Source of the DNA: Rehmannia glutinosa
Taxonomy: Eukaryota > Streptophyta > Magnoliopsida > Lamiales > Orobanchaceae
DNA: 64,000 nt
Direction of reading: 5' to 3'
Assembly: GCA_016081115.2 (NCBI GenBank)
Contig: CM071928.1
Coordinates: 55,125,950-55,189,949, forward strand
Position numbers and translations under genes: made by a program. The notes below the pieces were generated by a model. It was not told where the DNA came from. It searched no databases and saw only the letters and a program-made list of their open reading frames with translations. This document shows, one piece after another, positions 12,393 to 25,099 of the stretch. Numbering within the stretch: the stretch's first letter is position 1; each line of letters opens with the position of its first letter.

Positions 12393-15300
12393 TGTGAAGC
12401 CCCGATTTTTCCGGCTATTAATTGATCCTTATTGTTGTTTATACATTTGATCGACTATTTTACCGCGTCATTTTGACGGGTAATTAATAATAATATATAC
12501 ATTTTGTATTTTATTTCATTTTATTTAATTATTTGTGATCATGATCTTATTTAATTCTATCCCTCATTTATGATTACTTGATTGATCATTATTACTATTT
12601 TTGTATTTATTAGTCACCTTAGAATATTAAGAGACTATTTATTTTGGAGACTTTTACCTCATAGAATTAAGATTTTGATTTAGATTAAGTGATCATGAGA
12701 CTTACAAGTGATCAAGGAAATCACTAAATATTTTGGAGATCGATATATTTCATCTATTATCATCAAATTTGGGACAAAAAAAAAAAATATAGAATTACCA
12801 TATTGCCCTCATAGTGGGCTGACCATGGTGGTATTTTTTGGGATAAAAATATCATCCAACTCTTGTACACCTACACCATATATTAGTCATCTTGTGTATA
12901 ATTATATCATTAATTCAAACATTATATACATCATCTTATACACCAATTCTTTATTACTATTTTTCCCAACTTATTCCATTCTTCCCAATATTCTCCTTAT
13001 TCCTCTCAAATTCCAATTTGACCCACACTTTGACTTGCATTTTGTCTCCATGCAAGAGACAAATTACAAGACATAATTTGATCAAAATTTTCTCTCCTCT
13101 CTCTCATACTACACGGCCATATGGCCTATTACACACAAGAAATTCATCTCATTTCATCTAACACATTTATCCTCTAACAAAAATCCTCCTCCTTTCTCTC
13201 TAAAAACTCCCAACTTTTCTCTATTCTTCCTTTCACCTTCTTCTTCTATACTTAGAAAAATTTTCAACATTTCCTCCCTATTCTTCATAAAAATCGAACC
13301 ATCATCATACAAGGTAAGAAATTTTAGCTTCAATCCATTTTTGATATCACATTGTTCATCTCTTCCACCTTCTTAACTTAAGTTTGAATTTGGTTTGGAG
13401 GTACATTTAGAAGAACTTGAAGGTTTGAACTTGACAACATTTTGAAGAAGGACCTCAAGCTTGAAGAAGAAAATAGTAGAGAAAATTAGACTACAAGGTA
13501 AGAATTGTGCACTAGACCCCTTCTTTCCTACTCTTCTTATTTTTTTTCAAATTTTAACACCCCTTTTTCATTTTTGAGAAATAGGGGCTGACCTTAGGAG
13601 ATTTTGGAGTTGAGCCAAAATTTCCAATTTTTGAGCTTCAACTAGTCTCCAAACATCTACTACACAAGGTAAAGTGTAGTCCTTTTCATTTCCTTATTTC
13701 CTTCTTTTTCTCCTTAATTTTTCTCTATTTTTCTAAATCCAAATTTTGATATTTTCTTGACTTAGGGGCTGACCTAAGAAGCCTCATCCAAAAATTGTGA
13801 AATTATCCTTTTATTTCACAATTTCCAAATTTAAGGTGGGTGGAAAATTATTTTTTCAACTTTTAGGTGTTTTGATTAAATGCATGTAGAAACTTTAATC
13901 ATGAGCCTTGAGATATATATAATTATGTATTGCATGTCAATTTTATATATCAAATCATGAAAATTCTCAAGAGTTGCTCAAAATTACTATTTATTGAATT
14001 TTAGGTGCATGCATGTACACTTTAATGTTTTAATTGATGAATTCTTGTATGTATTGGACATGCATGTGTATGATCTTAAAATCTATGTTTTGGATGCCTT
14101 ATAACCTGGAAAAGTCGAGCATAATTGATTAAATTTTAATTTTGGACTTAAAAATGCAAAAATGGAAAGTTGGAGGACTAAATTGCAAGAAATAAAAGTT
14201 TAAGGACCCCTCTGCAAATTTCGAAATTTGGGACTGTACTCAGGTTCAAAAATGATTTTTGGATATTTTAATAAAGTTTTAAGAGTTTTAAGATAAATAA
14301 AATCAACCTTTAAAAGCCCAAGGACTAGATTGTAAAATTTTGAAAGTTTAAGGGCTACTTTGCAATTTTTAAAACTGTACCAGAACTAAACTTTAAAAAT
14401 TGAAATTTTTACTCTTAAGTTACTGGGAATGACACATTTTAAAAGTATTCCAAAAATCCAAGTGGTTAGGGCTTGGAAAGTAATTTTTCTAAAATTAAGG
14501 GACTAATGTGTAAAATATTAAACTTGAGGACCAAATGAAATTTCCAGGACTTATGCAGCCCATGCACCTGGAAATACTAACTTAACTATAACTTAATTAT
14601 ATTTTGGACCCAAGGTTCAAATTACATAACAATTGGACCCCTAAAAGCCTTAAAGGCAATTATTTTAAAATGGGACAAAAATGATATTTTCAAAAGTTGA
14701 AGGACCTACACATATTGCTTTTAAAAACAACTGCTTTTGTCCCAATATCCTACCAACCTTAGTGACAGTTTCCAACTGGAATCACATTAAAAGCCCTTCC
14801 GGTTTGTGAGTTCCGAATTTTTAAAACTTAAGGTCCGAATTGACAATTTTTACAAATTTGGGGCCAATGTGAGATTTTTTATAAAGACTCGACCTCAAAA
14901 CTTTAAAAACCTGAATCTCTGGACAATTTGAAGAATTTAGGAACTGACCTCATAATTTTTCAAGGTTGGGATATTTAATTATTCAATTTTTAACCCCAAA
15001 AGTGTTAGTTTTTACAAAACGGGGCTAAATTACAATTTTCCTTTTATAAAGGACCTAACTCAAATTATTTTCTCTTTTACTAAAATAGCCCTGGACTCTC
15101 TGACTTGGAGATTTAATTTAAGTATTTTACTTTCCCAAAACCCCGACTTATCGGATCAATTTGACCGATTAATACCCGATCGCGAGCGACTTCCGCCTTG
15201 CGAATTGAATCTATAACGGGACTTATGTCCCACCCAATCTTTCAAGATATCGAAGGTTGCTTATCCTTCCGATAATCATCTTCATACAAAAACTCCACCA

Positions 15301-16458
15301 ACGCCATAATTGCCACTCGCGTTTTTCAAATTTTTTTCCTAAATCGCTTCCCCGAATTAATAATACTCATTGCTGGTTGATTGCATGTAATTGTAATTAC
15401 TTTCCCGCCTCGAGTCAACTTGGTGTGTCGAGCTCACGCTCCGGAATAAATACGTCGATGGAATGGGCAGCTGGCTACTATTCCACTCTTCCTACCCATC
15501 GCCCTAATCCCGCAATCGACGGATGGAGTTTGTCCAAGGGAAGCGGGTCGTAGTACTTGAGGTATAATCATGATTATGACAGATCCGAGCCTCGCCACCT
15601 CCACTCGTGATTTTGTCTTTGCCTACGGAGCGATAAGGTGCTTGGTCTTGGACCATACTTGACCGGGAGTTACAAGGAAGAACGAAGGAATAGCTGTCGA
15701 TCCACACGATTCCGGAGTTATCGTCCCGCTTTGGTTGGCGTTACATTTCCGTGCACGCAACCGCTACCGTTTTGCATTAGTTGGCGCTACAAACCGTGAC
15801 GCAACCATTATTTGCCTTGCATAAGATTGGCGTTACACTTCCGCACGCAATCCTACCTTGTCTTGATTCGATTCACATAGTGTCAGTGTGACCATGAACT
15901 GCTTTTCTTGAATCGTATAAATATACTATTGTATTATTTTATCACGACGCTTGAATGTGTGTGAAATCATACATCATACTCACGCATTTTCATATAATCG
16001 TTTTCTCACATTAACTATATTGTGCCCACACTCGCATTACCGATCACCCCATCCACCGAGATTTTTGTCTCATCCCCACCGTTTTCTAACCTTAGATGAG
16101 GATTTCGTTGGAGATCTTTGAACCGCTCGATTGAGACCTTGTACTACGCTTGTTGGATTTATCGCTTCTTGTTGTTGATTGGACTCTTTTCTTATGTTGT
16201 TGTCGGACTTTTGTATTTCATTCCATTCGGGTTTGTAATTGAGGGTGTATGACTCTTTGACTTTAAGTTGCTACTTTGTTGATTTTCGGTTGTAATTTGG
16301 ATGACGGATTGTAGACTTTAAGTGGTAACTTGTATCATATTTATTTCCGTTGCTATTTAGACTCTGTCTTATTGGGTTCTCATTGATATTTGTCTGGACT
16401 GTTGGTTCATTTGTATTTAAGTTGTGGATCGTCGTTGTGTCCCGTTTGGGGCGTGACA
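12393..16458 (+). repeat. Complete Gypsy LTR (4066 bp) flanked by CATAT on both sides
   Basis: It begins TGTGAAGCCC and ends GTGACA. CATAT lies at 12388-12392 and 16459-16463, so taken alone it has the exact structure of a solo LTR at the same target site as the full element. It carries TATAAATATA at 15916-15925. Confidence 0.92.
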
Positions 16459-17943
16459 CATATTCCCTATAAAATTGCATGCCTTTTTCTAATGTTTCAA
16501 ATTCCATTCCGATTCACGGGATTTTTTCTTGTTCAACTATCGAGTCCAAGATTTTGTTAAACCAGCATTTAAATTTCTAGTCTTTCTTTACCGTAACACG
16601 CGTTATTGTGCGACACAAAAAACAATTAATTTGAATACCAAATTAGATACGTAATTTTGTAGTGAAGATTAGTATACCAAATTATATATACATACACTAC
16701 AACATAACTAAATATACAGTATAGCTAAATATATAGTACAGTAAATTTAAATATTTGATATATATATATATACATAGTCGATTGACATTATATGTACATT
16801 AAAATATAACTAAATATGTATTTTTTTGCTAATAACGTTTGTTCAAAGTATCATGGAAGGTGTTCTAGGTTTTTATATGAAAACAGTTAAATAATAATAT
16901 CCATACAATACATCATAGCTAAATAAACATTGCATTTATATTATTTATACAATACCATGTCCTTAAATACACAAAATTTATTACTCCCGTGTTCGTAGAA
17001 TTAACATCGAAGCATGAATGGAGCATTATTTTCGTAGTATCATGGGACGTGTGCTAGGTTTTTTTAGAAAACAACTAAATAATATTATCCATACACTACA
17101 ACATAGCTAAATATACAATACAGTAAATTTAAATATTTGATATATATACATATATAGTCGAAAGACATTATATATACATTAAAATATAACTAAATATGCT
17201 GTTTTTTGCTAATAACATCTGTTCAAAGTATCATGGAAGGTGTTCTAGGTTTTTATATGCAAATAATTAAATAATACTATCCATAAAAATACATCATAGC
17301 TAAATAAATATTGCATTTATATTATTTATACAATACCATGTCGTTAAATACATAGTAATTTGTACTCGTCTGTGTTCGTAAAATTAACATCAGAAGCATG
17401 AATGGAGCATTATTTTCATAGTATCATGATTAGGGAGAGGCTAAACGGGAATTACCAATAAAATATAAAAAACATAAACTGGTTGTAGGGATACATATAT
17501 TCACCTTGCTGTTGATTGAAATCTTCGGTATTATCTTTCATGGCGATGCCTGTTATATGTTTTTGCTATTTTTCCGGCACCAACTTTGTATGATTTTGTG
17601 TTTTTCGTTCACCTGTAATCTCCTTGGCAGATGTTTTCTTCTATACGAATTTTTTCTTAACGAGATGGATCGATTTTTTGGGAGAAGTTGGGTTTTGATT
17701 GCTATTAGTTTGGAAAGATTTTTGTTGCCAATATTTCATGAATATCATCTCCTACAATTAAGGGCTGACGTGATTCATGGAGGATCTTTTATTAAATAGT
17801 CAATTATACCCCTACTTATTATAATTAATGATTATTAATTTAAATTTTAGCCATTAAATCGGACTCTCAATTGGAATATATCAACGGTTTGGATGGATCC
17901 CCACCTGTCTCATATAAGGGGGTGTACCATTTGAACCATTCCC

Positions 17944-17945
<2 letters not shown>
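16459..17945. mobile_element. Right part of the older TIR element that hosts the Gypsy insertion
   Basis: Removing the Gypsy element joins ...agagcCATAT (1110) to tccctataaaattgc (16464). The region is AT-rich and non-coding. It ends with 'ccatttgaaccattcccta' (17927-17945), whose reverse complement resembles the TIR of the element at 39141-40176 (GGTTCAAATG followed by GA/GT-ACC). The left TIR is outside the window, so the assignment is inference. Confidence 0.45.
16691..17430. repeat. Direct tandem duplication, period about 399 bp
   Basis: CATACACTACAACATA occurs at 16691 and again at 17090, and the following ~340 bp stay aligned (for example 'caaagtatcatggaagg' and 'gaatggagcattatttt' in both). 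Within each unit there is a weaker half-length repeat around 'ctaggttttt...ctaaata'. Confidence 0.75.
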
Positions 17946-17950
<5 letters not shown>

Positions 17951-17976
<26 letters not shown>

Positions 17977-17977
17977 T
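17951..17977. repeat. (CA)n microsatellite
   Basis: A short AC dinucleotide run directly follows a TATATA stretch at the end of the TIR element. Confidence 0.9.
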
Positions 17978-18392
17978 AACACACATGTTTTCCCGCCAAT
18001 TTGCATTTGCTAAAAATAAATTTCGATGTTTTTAATTTAAAAAGGAAAATAATAAACAAAATGTTCATGGCTTGAATTTGGTTGTCAATGATTAAGCCTC
18101 ATTTAGTTTGACAGACTAAAATTATTCTTTCTTTAAATAAATATCAACTTTTCATTTATGCAAATTTGACTCACTCATCATTTTATACTTTATTAAATTA
18201 AATAATATATTTCTAATTTTAAAATTGCATTTATAATAGTTGCCAACATTCTTCTTATTTTAAATTAAAGTAACTTCAAATTCTTTTGCAAATCAGGTTT
18301 ACAATATTTGTCGAATTTATAAATAATCCTACAATAAGATTTTGGTTCTAAAGAGTATGGGTTGATATGAATACATGATGTACATGATTATT
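17978..18392. other. AT-rich spacer, nothing recognised
   Basis: No coding frame, repeat or RNA signature is seen. Confidence 0.6.
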
Positions 18393-18639
18393 AGAGGTGT
18401 CAAAACGGGTCGACCCCAAAAAAGGCCGGACCGGGCTGCAATTTTGGAAGCCCAAAAGGATTGGACTTATTTGCCCTGGGACATTAGGCCCAAAAAATCG
18501 GGTCGACTCGGTCATTTCATGTGTATTTTCATGGATTGTGTCTTACAAATAACGACCCAATAGAATTTAAATCGATGTGATTTTGCTCTTTGTTGGGCCA
18601 AAGACCGACAGATTGACCCAACCCATTTAACAACTCTCT
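18393..18639. mobile_element. hAT-like miniature element (247 bp)
   Basis: It starts AGAGGTGTCAAAACGGGTCG and ends CATTTAACAACTCTCT, an imperfect inverted pair. It is flanked by 8-bp duplications with one mismatch, TGATTATT (18385-18392) and TGGTTATT (18640-18647), as expected for hAT elements. The body is rich in 'gggtcgac' and 'ggccc' blocks, like the element at 38511-38788. It encodes nothing. Confidence 0.65.
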
Positions 18640-18647
18640 TGGTTATT

Positions 18648-19675
18648 AAATGGGTATGATTTAATGGATAAAAAATATATTAAAATATTAATTTAATCAA
18701 TATAAGGGTAGTAGGGTAAAATAACATAACAAGTTAGTTACAAAATGGAATCAAATCTCTTTCTCTCTCATACATCTCCCAATCTCCCAATCTCACGTCT
18801 CTCACTCTCTCTCTCTCTCTCTCTCTCTCTCATTCTCTCCATTATTCCTCCATTAACTCAAATAAAGAAAATCAAGAAGAACTCGAAAATTACAATTCAT
18901 GAAAATTACGAGAGAAAAAACAAGAAAAATTGGTGCAATATTACGGAAAATAACGAATGTTGAGTTCGAAAACTAAATATGCAACAAAACTCAACTAAAT
19001 ATGCATTATCTCGAAAACTATCTGTACAGACAAAAAAAACTAATATGTAGTACAGTATATCCAACTATGCAAGACGTCATAAACTATGCAACAAAATCAA
19101 CTAACTATGTATTATCTAGAAACTATCTATGCATTGTGGAATAACTAAATACAGTACATTATGTAACATCCCGTTTTTATAATTTCCAAAAGCAAGATCC
19201 GATTTTCATAACTAAATATACATTATATTGAACCTATTTATGCAGTGTAGTATAACTACATATGCAGTACGTTATATTCAATTATGTCTTGTTTTCGTAA
19301 AACAGTGCCAACAAAATAACTAAATATGCATTATTTGATGTCTAATTATGCAGTAGAAGAACCCTAACTATGTTGTAAAATAAAAATACTTGGAAAGAAA
19401 ACAGGTTCCTTAAATTCCGCCATAAAACCCGGCAGTGTCAATTTCAGCCCATAAAATCCGCTGGGATCACTAATTTGAACCATAAAATCCGCTGGGACCA
19501 CTAATTTGAATTACAAAATTACAATCTTACCCTTAAAATCAGCGAAAATTAGGAAATAATTAAAAAAACTGAATTAATCACATCCCTTCATTTTTTAAGA
19601 TCAATGGGTAAGATGAGTCCACACTGTCTCACCTAGGGATGGTGGTCTCATTTGAACCAAATCCTATATATATAT
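18648..19675 (+). mobile_element. Truncated TIR element, inverted partner of 39141-40176
   Basis: From 18648 to about 19670 the sequence is the reverse complement of about 39145-40108, including the (CT)n tract, the 'ctaaatatgcat' repeats and the terminal 'ctcacctagggatggtggtctcatttgaacc'-type end. The left TIR present in the partner is missing here; the copy starts where the hAT-like element ends. The frame at 18745-18963 is low-complexity and not taken as a gene. Confidence 0.75.
18798..18832. repeat. (CT)n microsatellite inside the TIR element
   Basis: A pure TC run. Its complement, (GA)n with interruptions, lies at about 39920-39948 in the inverted partner. Confidence 0.9.
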
Positions 19676-22600
19676 TGTGAAGCCCCGATTTTCCGAACAT
19701 ATAATTGATTCTTATTGTCGTCTATGTATTTGAACGACTATTTTACCGTGTCACTTTGATGGGTAATTATCATTAATATATATATTTTGTATTTTATTTC
19801 ATTTTATTTATTACTTGTAATCATGATCTTTATTAATTCTATTTTGCATTTATGATCACTTGATTGATCATTATTACTATTTTTGTATTTATTAGTCACC
19901 TTAGAATTTTAAGAGACTATTTATTTTAGAGACTTTTACTTTATAGAATTAAGATTTTGATTTAGATTAAGTGATCATGAGACTTATAAGTGATCAAGGA
20001 AATCACTAATTAATTTGGAGATTGATATATTTCATCTATTATCATCAAATTTGGGACAAAAAAAATTATATATGGAATTACAATAATACCCTATAGTGGA
20101 CGGCCAACATGGGATTTTTGGAGTAGAAATATCATTCAACTCTTGTACACTTACACCTTATATTAGTCATCTTGTGTATAATTATACCATTAATTCAAAT
20201 ATTATACACATCATCTCATACATCAATTCTTTATTACTATTTTTCCCAACATGTTGGAGTCTTCCTAACATTCCTTCTCTTTCCATACCTTGCCCATACC
20301 TTGACTAGTCTAATTGTCTCCATGCAAGAGACAATTTGCAAGACACAAAATTAATCAAAAATTCCTCTCCTCTCTCCCATTTGGGACGGCCATAATGGTA
20401 TTTTTACACAAAAAAAATTCATTTTTCATCCAACACATTTTAATTCTCAAGCCTTTTCTCCAACTTCTCTCTAATCTCTCTCTAAAAATCCTTCACATCT
20501 TCAAATCTTCAAACACAAAATCATTCACATCTTCAAACCTTCAAACACCAACTCTTCACATCTTCAAATATTCAAACACAAGTTCTTCACATCTTCAAGC
20601 CTACCTTCAAACCTTCAAGAACATCTTCTTCCTAACATCAAACATACTTTCTTTCTTCAAACATCTAAACCAAAACAAACAATATTACCACTTAAACACC
20701 AAAAAATTCGAACACCCCCTATCTTAAGGTAAGAAATTTCACTCCTCAATTCAACTTAAATTCTTACTACTCATCACCTTCTCCTTTTAATATAAGCTTG
20801 AATTTTTGATTTTGAGGTACTTAGAAGACCACTTGGAGACATGCATGCATGGTGGTGAAACTTGAAGACTTGAAGAATAACTAGTAGAGAAATTTGGACT
20901 ACAAGGTAAGAATTGGACACTAGAGCCCTTCTTCCTTTTTCTTCCTATTTTTTTCGCATTTTAACACCCCTTTTTCATTTTTGAGAAATAGGGGCTGACC
21001 TTAGGTGATTTTGGAGTTGAATCAAAATTTCCAAATTTGAAGCTTCAACTAGTTTCAAATCACCTACTACACAAGTAAAGTGTAGTCTTTCCAATTTCCT
21101 TATCTCCTTCTTTTCTCCTTAATTTTTCTCTCATTTTTCTAACTCCAAATTTTTGATATTTCTTGACTTAGGGGCTGACCTAAGTGACCTCATCCAAAAA
21201 TTGTGGAATTTATCCTTTTATTTCACAATTTTCCAATTTTAAGGTGGGTGAAAAATATTTTCCAACTATTAGGTGTTTTATTAAAATGCATGTTGAAAAT
21301 TTGATCATGAGCCTTGAGATATATATAATCTATGTATTGCATGTCAATTTTATGTATCAAGTCATGAAAATTCTCAAGAGTTGCTCAAATTTACTATTTA
21401 TTGAATTTTAGGTGCATGCATGTGCAATTTAATGTTTTAATTGATGAATTCTTGTATGTATTGAACATGCATGTGTATGATCTTTAAAATCTATGTTTTG
21501 ATGACTTATAACCTGGAAAAGTCGAGCATAATTGATTAAATTTCAATTTTGGACTTAAAAATATAAAAATGGAAAGTTGGTGGACTAAATTGCAAGAAAA
21601 TAAAAATTAAAGGACCCCTCTGCAAATTTCAATTTCTGGGACTGTACTCAGGTTCAAAAATGACTTTTGGACATTTTAATAAAGTTTTAAGAGTTTTAAG
21701 ATAAATAAAATCAACCTTTAAAAGCCCAAGGACTAGATTGTAAAATTTTAAAAGTTTAAGGGCTACTTTGCAAATTTTGAAACTGTACCAGGCCTTAATT
21801 TTAAAATTTTAAATTTTTACTCTTAAGGTACTGGAAATGACATATTTTAAATGTATTCCAAAAATCCAAGTGTTTAGGGCTTGGAAAGTATTTTTCTAAA
21901 ATTGAGGGACTAAAGTTTAAAAGACTAAACTTGAGGACCCAAATGAAATTTCAAGGACTTATGCAGCCCATGCACCTGGAAATACTAACTTAACTATAAC
22001 TTAATTATATTTTGGACCCAAGGTTCAAATTTCATAACAATTGGACCCCTAGAAGCCTTAAAGGCAATTATTTCAAAATGGGACAAAAATGAGATTGTCA
22101 AAGGTTAAATGACCTACACTTATTTCTTTTAAAAACTGCTTTTGTCCCAATATCCTACTAACCTTAGTGACATCTGGAATCACATTAAAATCCCTTCCGG
22201 TTTGTGAGTTCCGATTATTTTAAACTTAAGGTCCGAATTGACAATTTTTACAAATTTGGGGCCAATATGAGAATTTTATAAAACCTCGACCTCAAAACTT
22301 TGAAAACCTGAATCTCTGGATAATTTGGAGAATTTAGGAACTCACCTCATAATTTTTCAAGGTCGGGATATTTATTTATTCAATTTTTAACCCCAAAAGT
22401 TTTGGTTTTTACAAAACGGGGCTAAATTGTAATTTTTCTTTTATAAAGGACCTAACTCAAATTATTTTTCCTTTTACTAAAATAGCCCTGGACCCTCTGA
22501 CTTGGAGATTTAATTAAAGTATTTTACTTTCCCAAAAATCCTTGACTTATCGGATCAATTTGACCGATTAATACCCGATCGCGGAGCGACTTCCTCACCT

Positions 22601-23865
22601 TGCGATTTTGAATCTATAACGGGACTTATGTTCCACCTAATCTTTCAAGATATCGAAGGTTGCTTATCCTTCCGATAATCATCTTCATCCAAAAACTCCA
22701 CCAACGCCAAAATTGCTACTCGCGAATTTTCAAAATTTTTCCTAAACTGCTTCCCTGAATCAATAATGCTTGACTGCCTGGTTGACTGCCTGTACTTGTA
22801 ATTACTTTCTGCTGAGTCAACTTGGTGTGTCGAGCTCACAAATCGGAATGGATACGTCGGGGATAGAACCGGCAGCTCGGCCGCTATTCCACTCTCCCGG
22901 CCCCATCGCCCTAATCCCGCAACTAAGGGACGGAGTGCCCAAGGAAGCGGGTCGTAGTAGTACTGAGGTATAATCATGATTATGACGGTCCGAGCCTTGT
23001 AAGCTCCACCGTGGATTTTGTCTTTGCCTATGGAGCGATAAGGTGACCGGTCTTGACCATCCCGCCTGGGAGTTACAAGGAAGAACGGCGAATCGCTGCG
23101 ATCCACACGATTCCTGAGTTATCGGACCCGTTTGGTTGGCGCTACAAATCCGTCACGCAAACCGCTTACTTGTTTTGCATTGGTTGGCGCTACAAATCCG
23201 TGACGCAACCATTAATTGCCTTGCATGGGATTGACTTTATATTTCCGTATGCAATCCTACCTGTCTTGATCGAATCACATAGTGCTGTGTGACCATGACT
23301 GTTTTCTTGAATCGTATAAGTATATTACTTAAATATATTTATCATGACGCTATGAATCGTGTGTGAATTCATGCATCATACTCACGCTTTTTCATATAAT
23401 CAAGTTTCTCACATTAACTATATTGCGCCACACTTGCACACGATCACCCCATCCACGAGATTTCTCTCTCATCCCCACCTATTTTCTAACCTTAGATGAG
23501 GATTTCGTTGAAGATCTTTGAACCTACCCTGGATTGAGACCTTGTACTCCGCTTGTGGATTTACTACTTCTTCTTGTTGTTGATTGGACTCTTTTCTTGT
23601 GTTGTTGTTGGACTCTTGTATTTCTTTCCATTCCGGTTTGTAAATCAAGGGCGTAGGACCCTTTGACTTTAAGTTGTTGTATTTGGTTGATTTTCGGGTA
23701 TGTAATTTGGATTATAAATTGTGGACTGTAAGTTGTATTTGTACTTGATATTTATTTCCTTTTATTTTAGACTATGTCTCATTGGGTTCTCGTTAATATT
23801 TGTCCGGACTTTGTTGGTTATTGTATTTAAGTTGTGGATCGTCGTCATGACCCGTTTGGGGTGTG

Positions 23866-23867
<2 letters not shown>
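19676..23867 (+). mobile_element. Older solo LTR of the same Gypsy family
   Basis: It begins TGTGAAGCCCCGATTTTCCG and runs through all LTR landmarks to CCCGTTTGGGGTGTGA, where the final CA is lost in a TA repeat. It has no primer site or internal region on either side. It is inserted in a TATATA stretch at the end of the truncated TIR element, so a TATAT duplication is likely but cannot be proved. It is visibly more diverged from the other LTRs than they are from each other, with substitutions as well as indels, so it is an older insertion. Confidence 0.88.

Positions 23868-23910
<43 letters not shown>
23867..23910. repeat. (TA)n microsatellite
   Basis: A pure TA run directly after the solo LTR. 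A frame reading YIYIYIY through it is an artefact. Confidence 0.95.
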
Positions 23911-23913
<3 letters not shown>

Positions 23914-24066
23914 GGCCGGATTCCCCCAAATTTTTGAATTTTTTTACACTACAAATTTTTGAGAATTATTTTTTTAATTATAATTTATATGATTTTTGTG
24001 TATCCCACCCCCCTTTTGTCTTCGTGTATTGGCCCATCTCATTATTATATTCTGGCTCCGTCCTTG
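23911..24066. mobile_element. Possible small TIR element between two TA runs
   Basis: The left end GAAGGCCGGATTC and the reverse complement of the right end (AAGGACGGAGCCAG) are similar, and the right end 'ttctggctccgtcc' is a common terminus of plant miniature elements. Both sides are TA repeats, so a TA target duplication would be invisible. Confidence 0.35.
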
Positions 24067-24742
24067 TATATATATATATATATATATATGATATTATAAT
24101 ACAAGGTTGTTGGACTAATAAATTTTATCTAAAAAATTTGTAAAATTCCTGTATCACTTCGATATATTATAAATTACACGAATAAGATCTTGAAGATAAA
24201 ACAAGATTACGGATCTATCAAATGTCAATGGTGATAATTTTATAATATATATGATTAAAATAAAAGAATGTGGTAGTATTTTATAGAATAATTTATGGCC
24301 ATCTAAAAAAGAATTTTTTTATAAGATTTTTTTAGTTAAAAAAACCCTATTCTGTAATTTATAAACACCCGTAACCTCAAATCGTGTCGTTTTAATCAAG
24401 ATTAAATTTATATAGAGTGACGTATTCTTACAATTTCAATCATCAAAATCTGGCTTGGTTGGCATTACATAAGCAAGAATAAAAGAAAAAAATTTATTAT
24501 TGTAACTTTCAGACTTTTTCGATCTTAACAAACTAATTAACTTTTTTCAAACTTTACTTTGTTGTCTCTGTTAATGAATAAAATTATAAAACCCATTGAA
24601 ATTTGAACGTTGAAAAATGAAACCTTACCAATCAGGCAATCATTACTTCTGCTTGTACACAACCAGACAATTTCCAGCTTATTGGAATTTGGATATATTC
24701 CAACTTGAAGGCCAAGTAACACAATTCCCTCGAATTGGTTCA
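24067..24742. other. (TA)n run, then AT-rich spacer with nothing recognised
   Basis: A TA run occupies 24067-24089. The rest shows no coding frame, TIR or RNA signature. Confidence 0.6.
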
Positions 24743-25039
24743 TAATATATTGGCTTAATTGCAGAAAATATCCTGTAACTTGTGGTAAATTGCATTTTTG
24801 GACTTTTATTATTTGGTTTGCAAAATATGTCCTGTATGTTTATTAAGTTTTGCAAAATATGCCATGTAAGTTTATAACGTTCGCAAAATTGGTCCTACAA
24901 GTTTTATACCAAGCAATTGGTGTCTATAAGTCTTGAGTTGATGCAAAATTGGTCTAGCGGAATAATTGCATATTTTCATAATACCAATTATACCCTTATT
25001 CATACATATGGGCGATTTGACTAAGTGTCTTGTGTAAAA

Positions 25040-25053
25040 TGGTATCGTGAGCC
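25040..25053 (+). other. Pararetroviral primer binding site (tRNA-iMet type)
   Basis: TGGTATCGTGAGCC resembles the TGGTATCAGAGCC used by Caulimoviridae for minus-strand priming, with a local change at the CAG. It sits upstream of all viral frames, where position 1 of such genomes is set by convention. Confidence 0.6.
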
Positions 25054-25099
25054 CAGGTTTATTAAGAACTTTTGGTTATATTTATTAGATTTATGTAAT

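Larger units (their letters stand above)
1111..16458 (+). mobile_element. Gypsy chromovirus LTR retrotransposon, Tekay-like, with a rearranged 3' end
   Basis: The element opens with an LTR starting TGTGAAGCCC at 1111. It carries a tRNA-iMet primer site, gag, protease, RT, RNase H, integrase, a C-terminal chromodomain-like block and a polypurine tract, and closes with an LTR ending GTGACA at 16458. The 5-bp duplication CATAT occurs at 1106-1110 and 16459-16463, which marks one insertion event. The same CATAT also sits at 12388-12392, before a second full LTR. The order domain-by-domain with integrase last and a chromodomain tail is that of chromoviruses; LTRs of about 4 kb favour the Tekay (Del) lineage. 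The internal region (5149-10954) is 5.8 kb. All pol frames are broken, so this copy is not autonomous as written. LTR copies 1 and 3 are near-identical except for indels, so the insertion is young. Confidence 0.9.

Noticed and set aside
17506..17799. A 97-codon hydrophobic frame
   Set aside because: Low-complexity phenylalanine/leucine-rich product from T-rich DNA inside a TIR element; no family features.
20096..20727. Plus-strand frames in the solo LTR (also at 1530-1917, 11377-11619 and 12708-13161)
   Set aside because: They repeat in every LTR copy, are rich in Ser/Thr/Phe from CT-rich DNA, and are not conserved in frame.
23721..24143. A 140-codon frame
   Set aside because: It reads through a (TA)n run as YIYIYIY and continues into MITE-like DNA.
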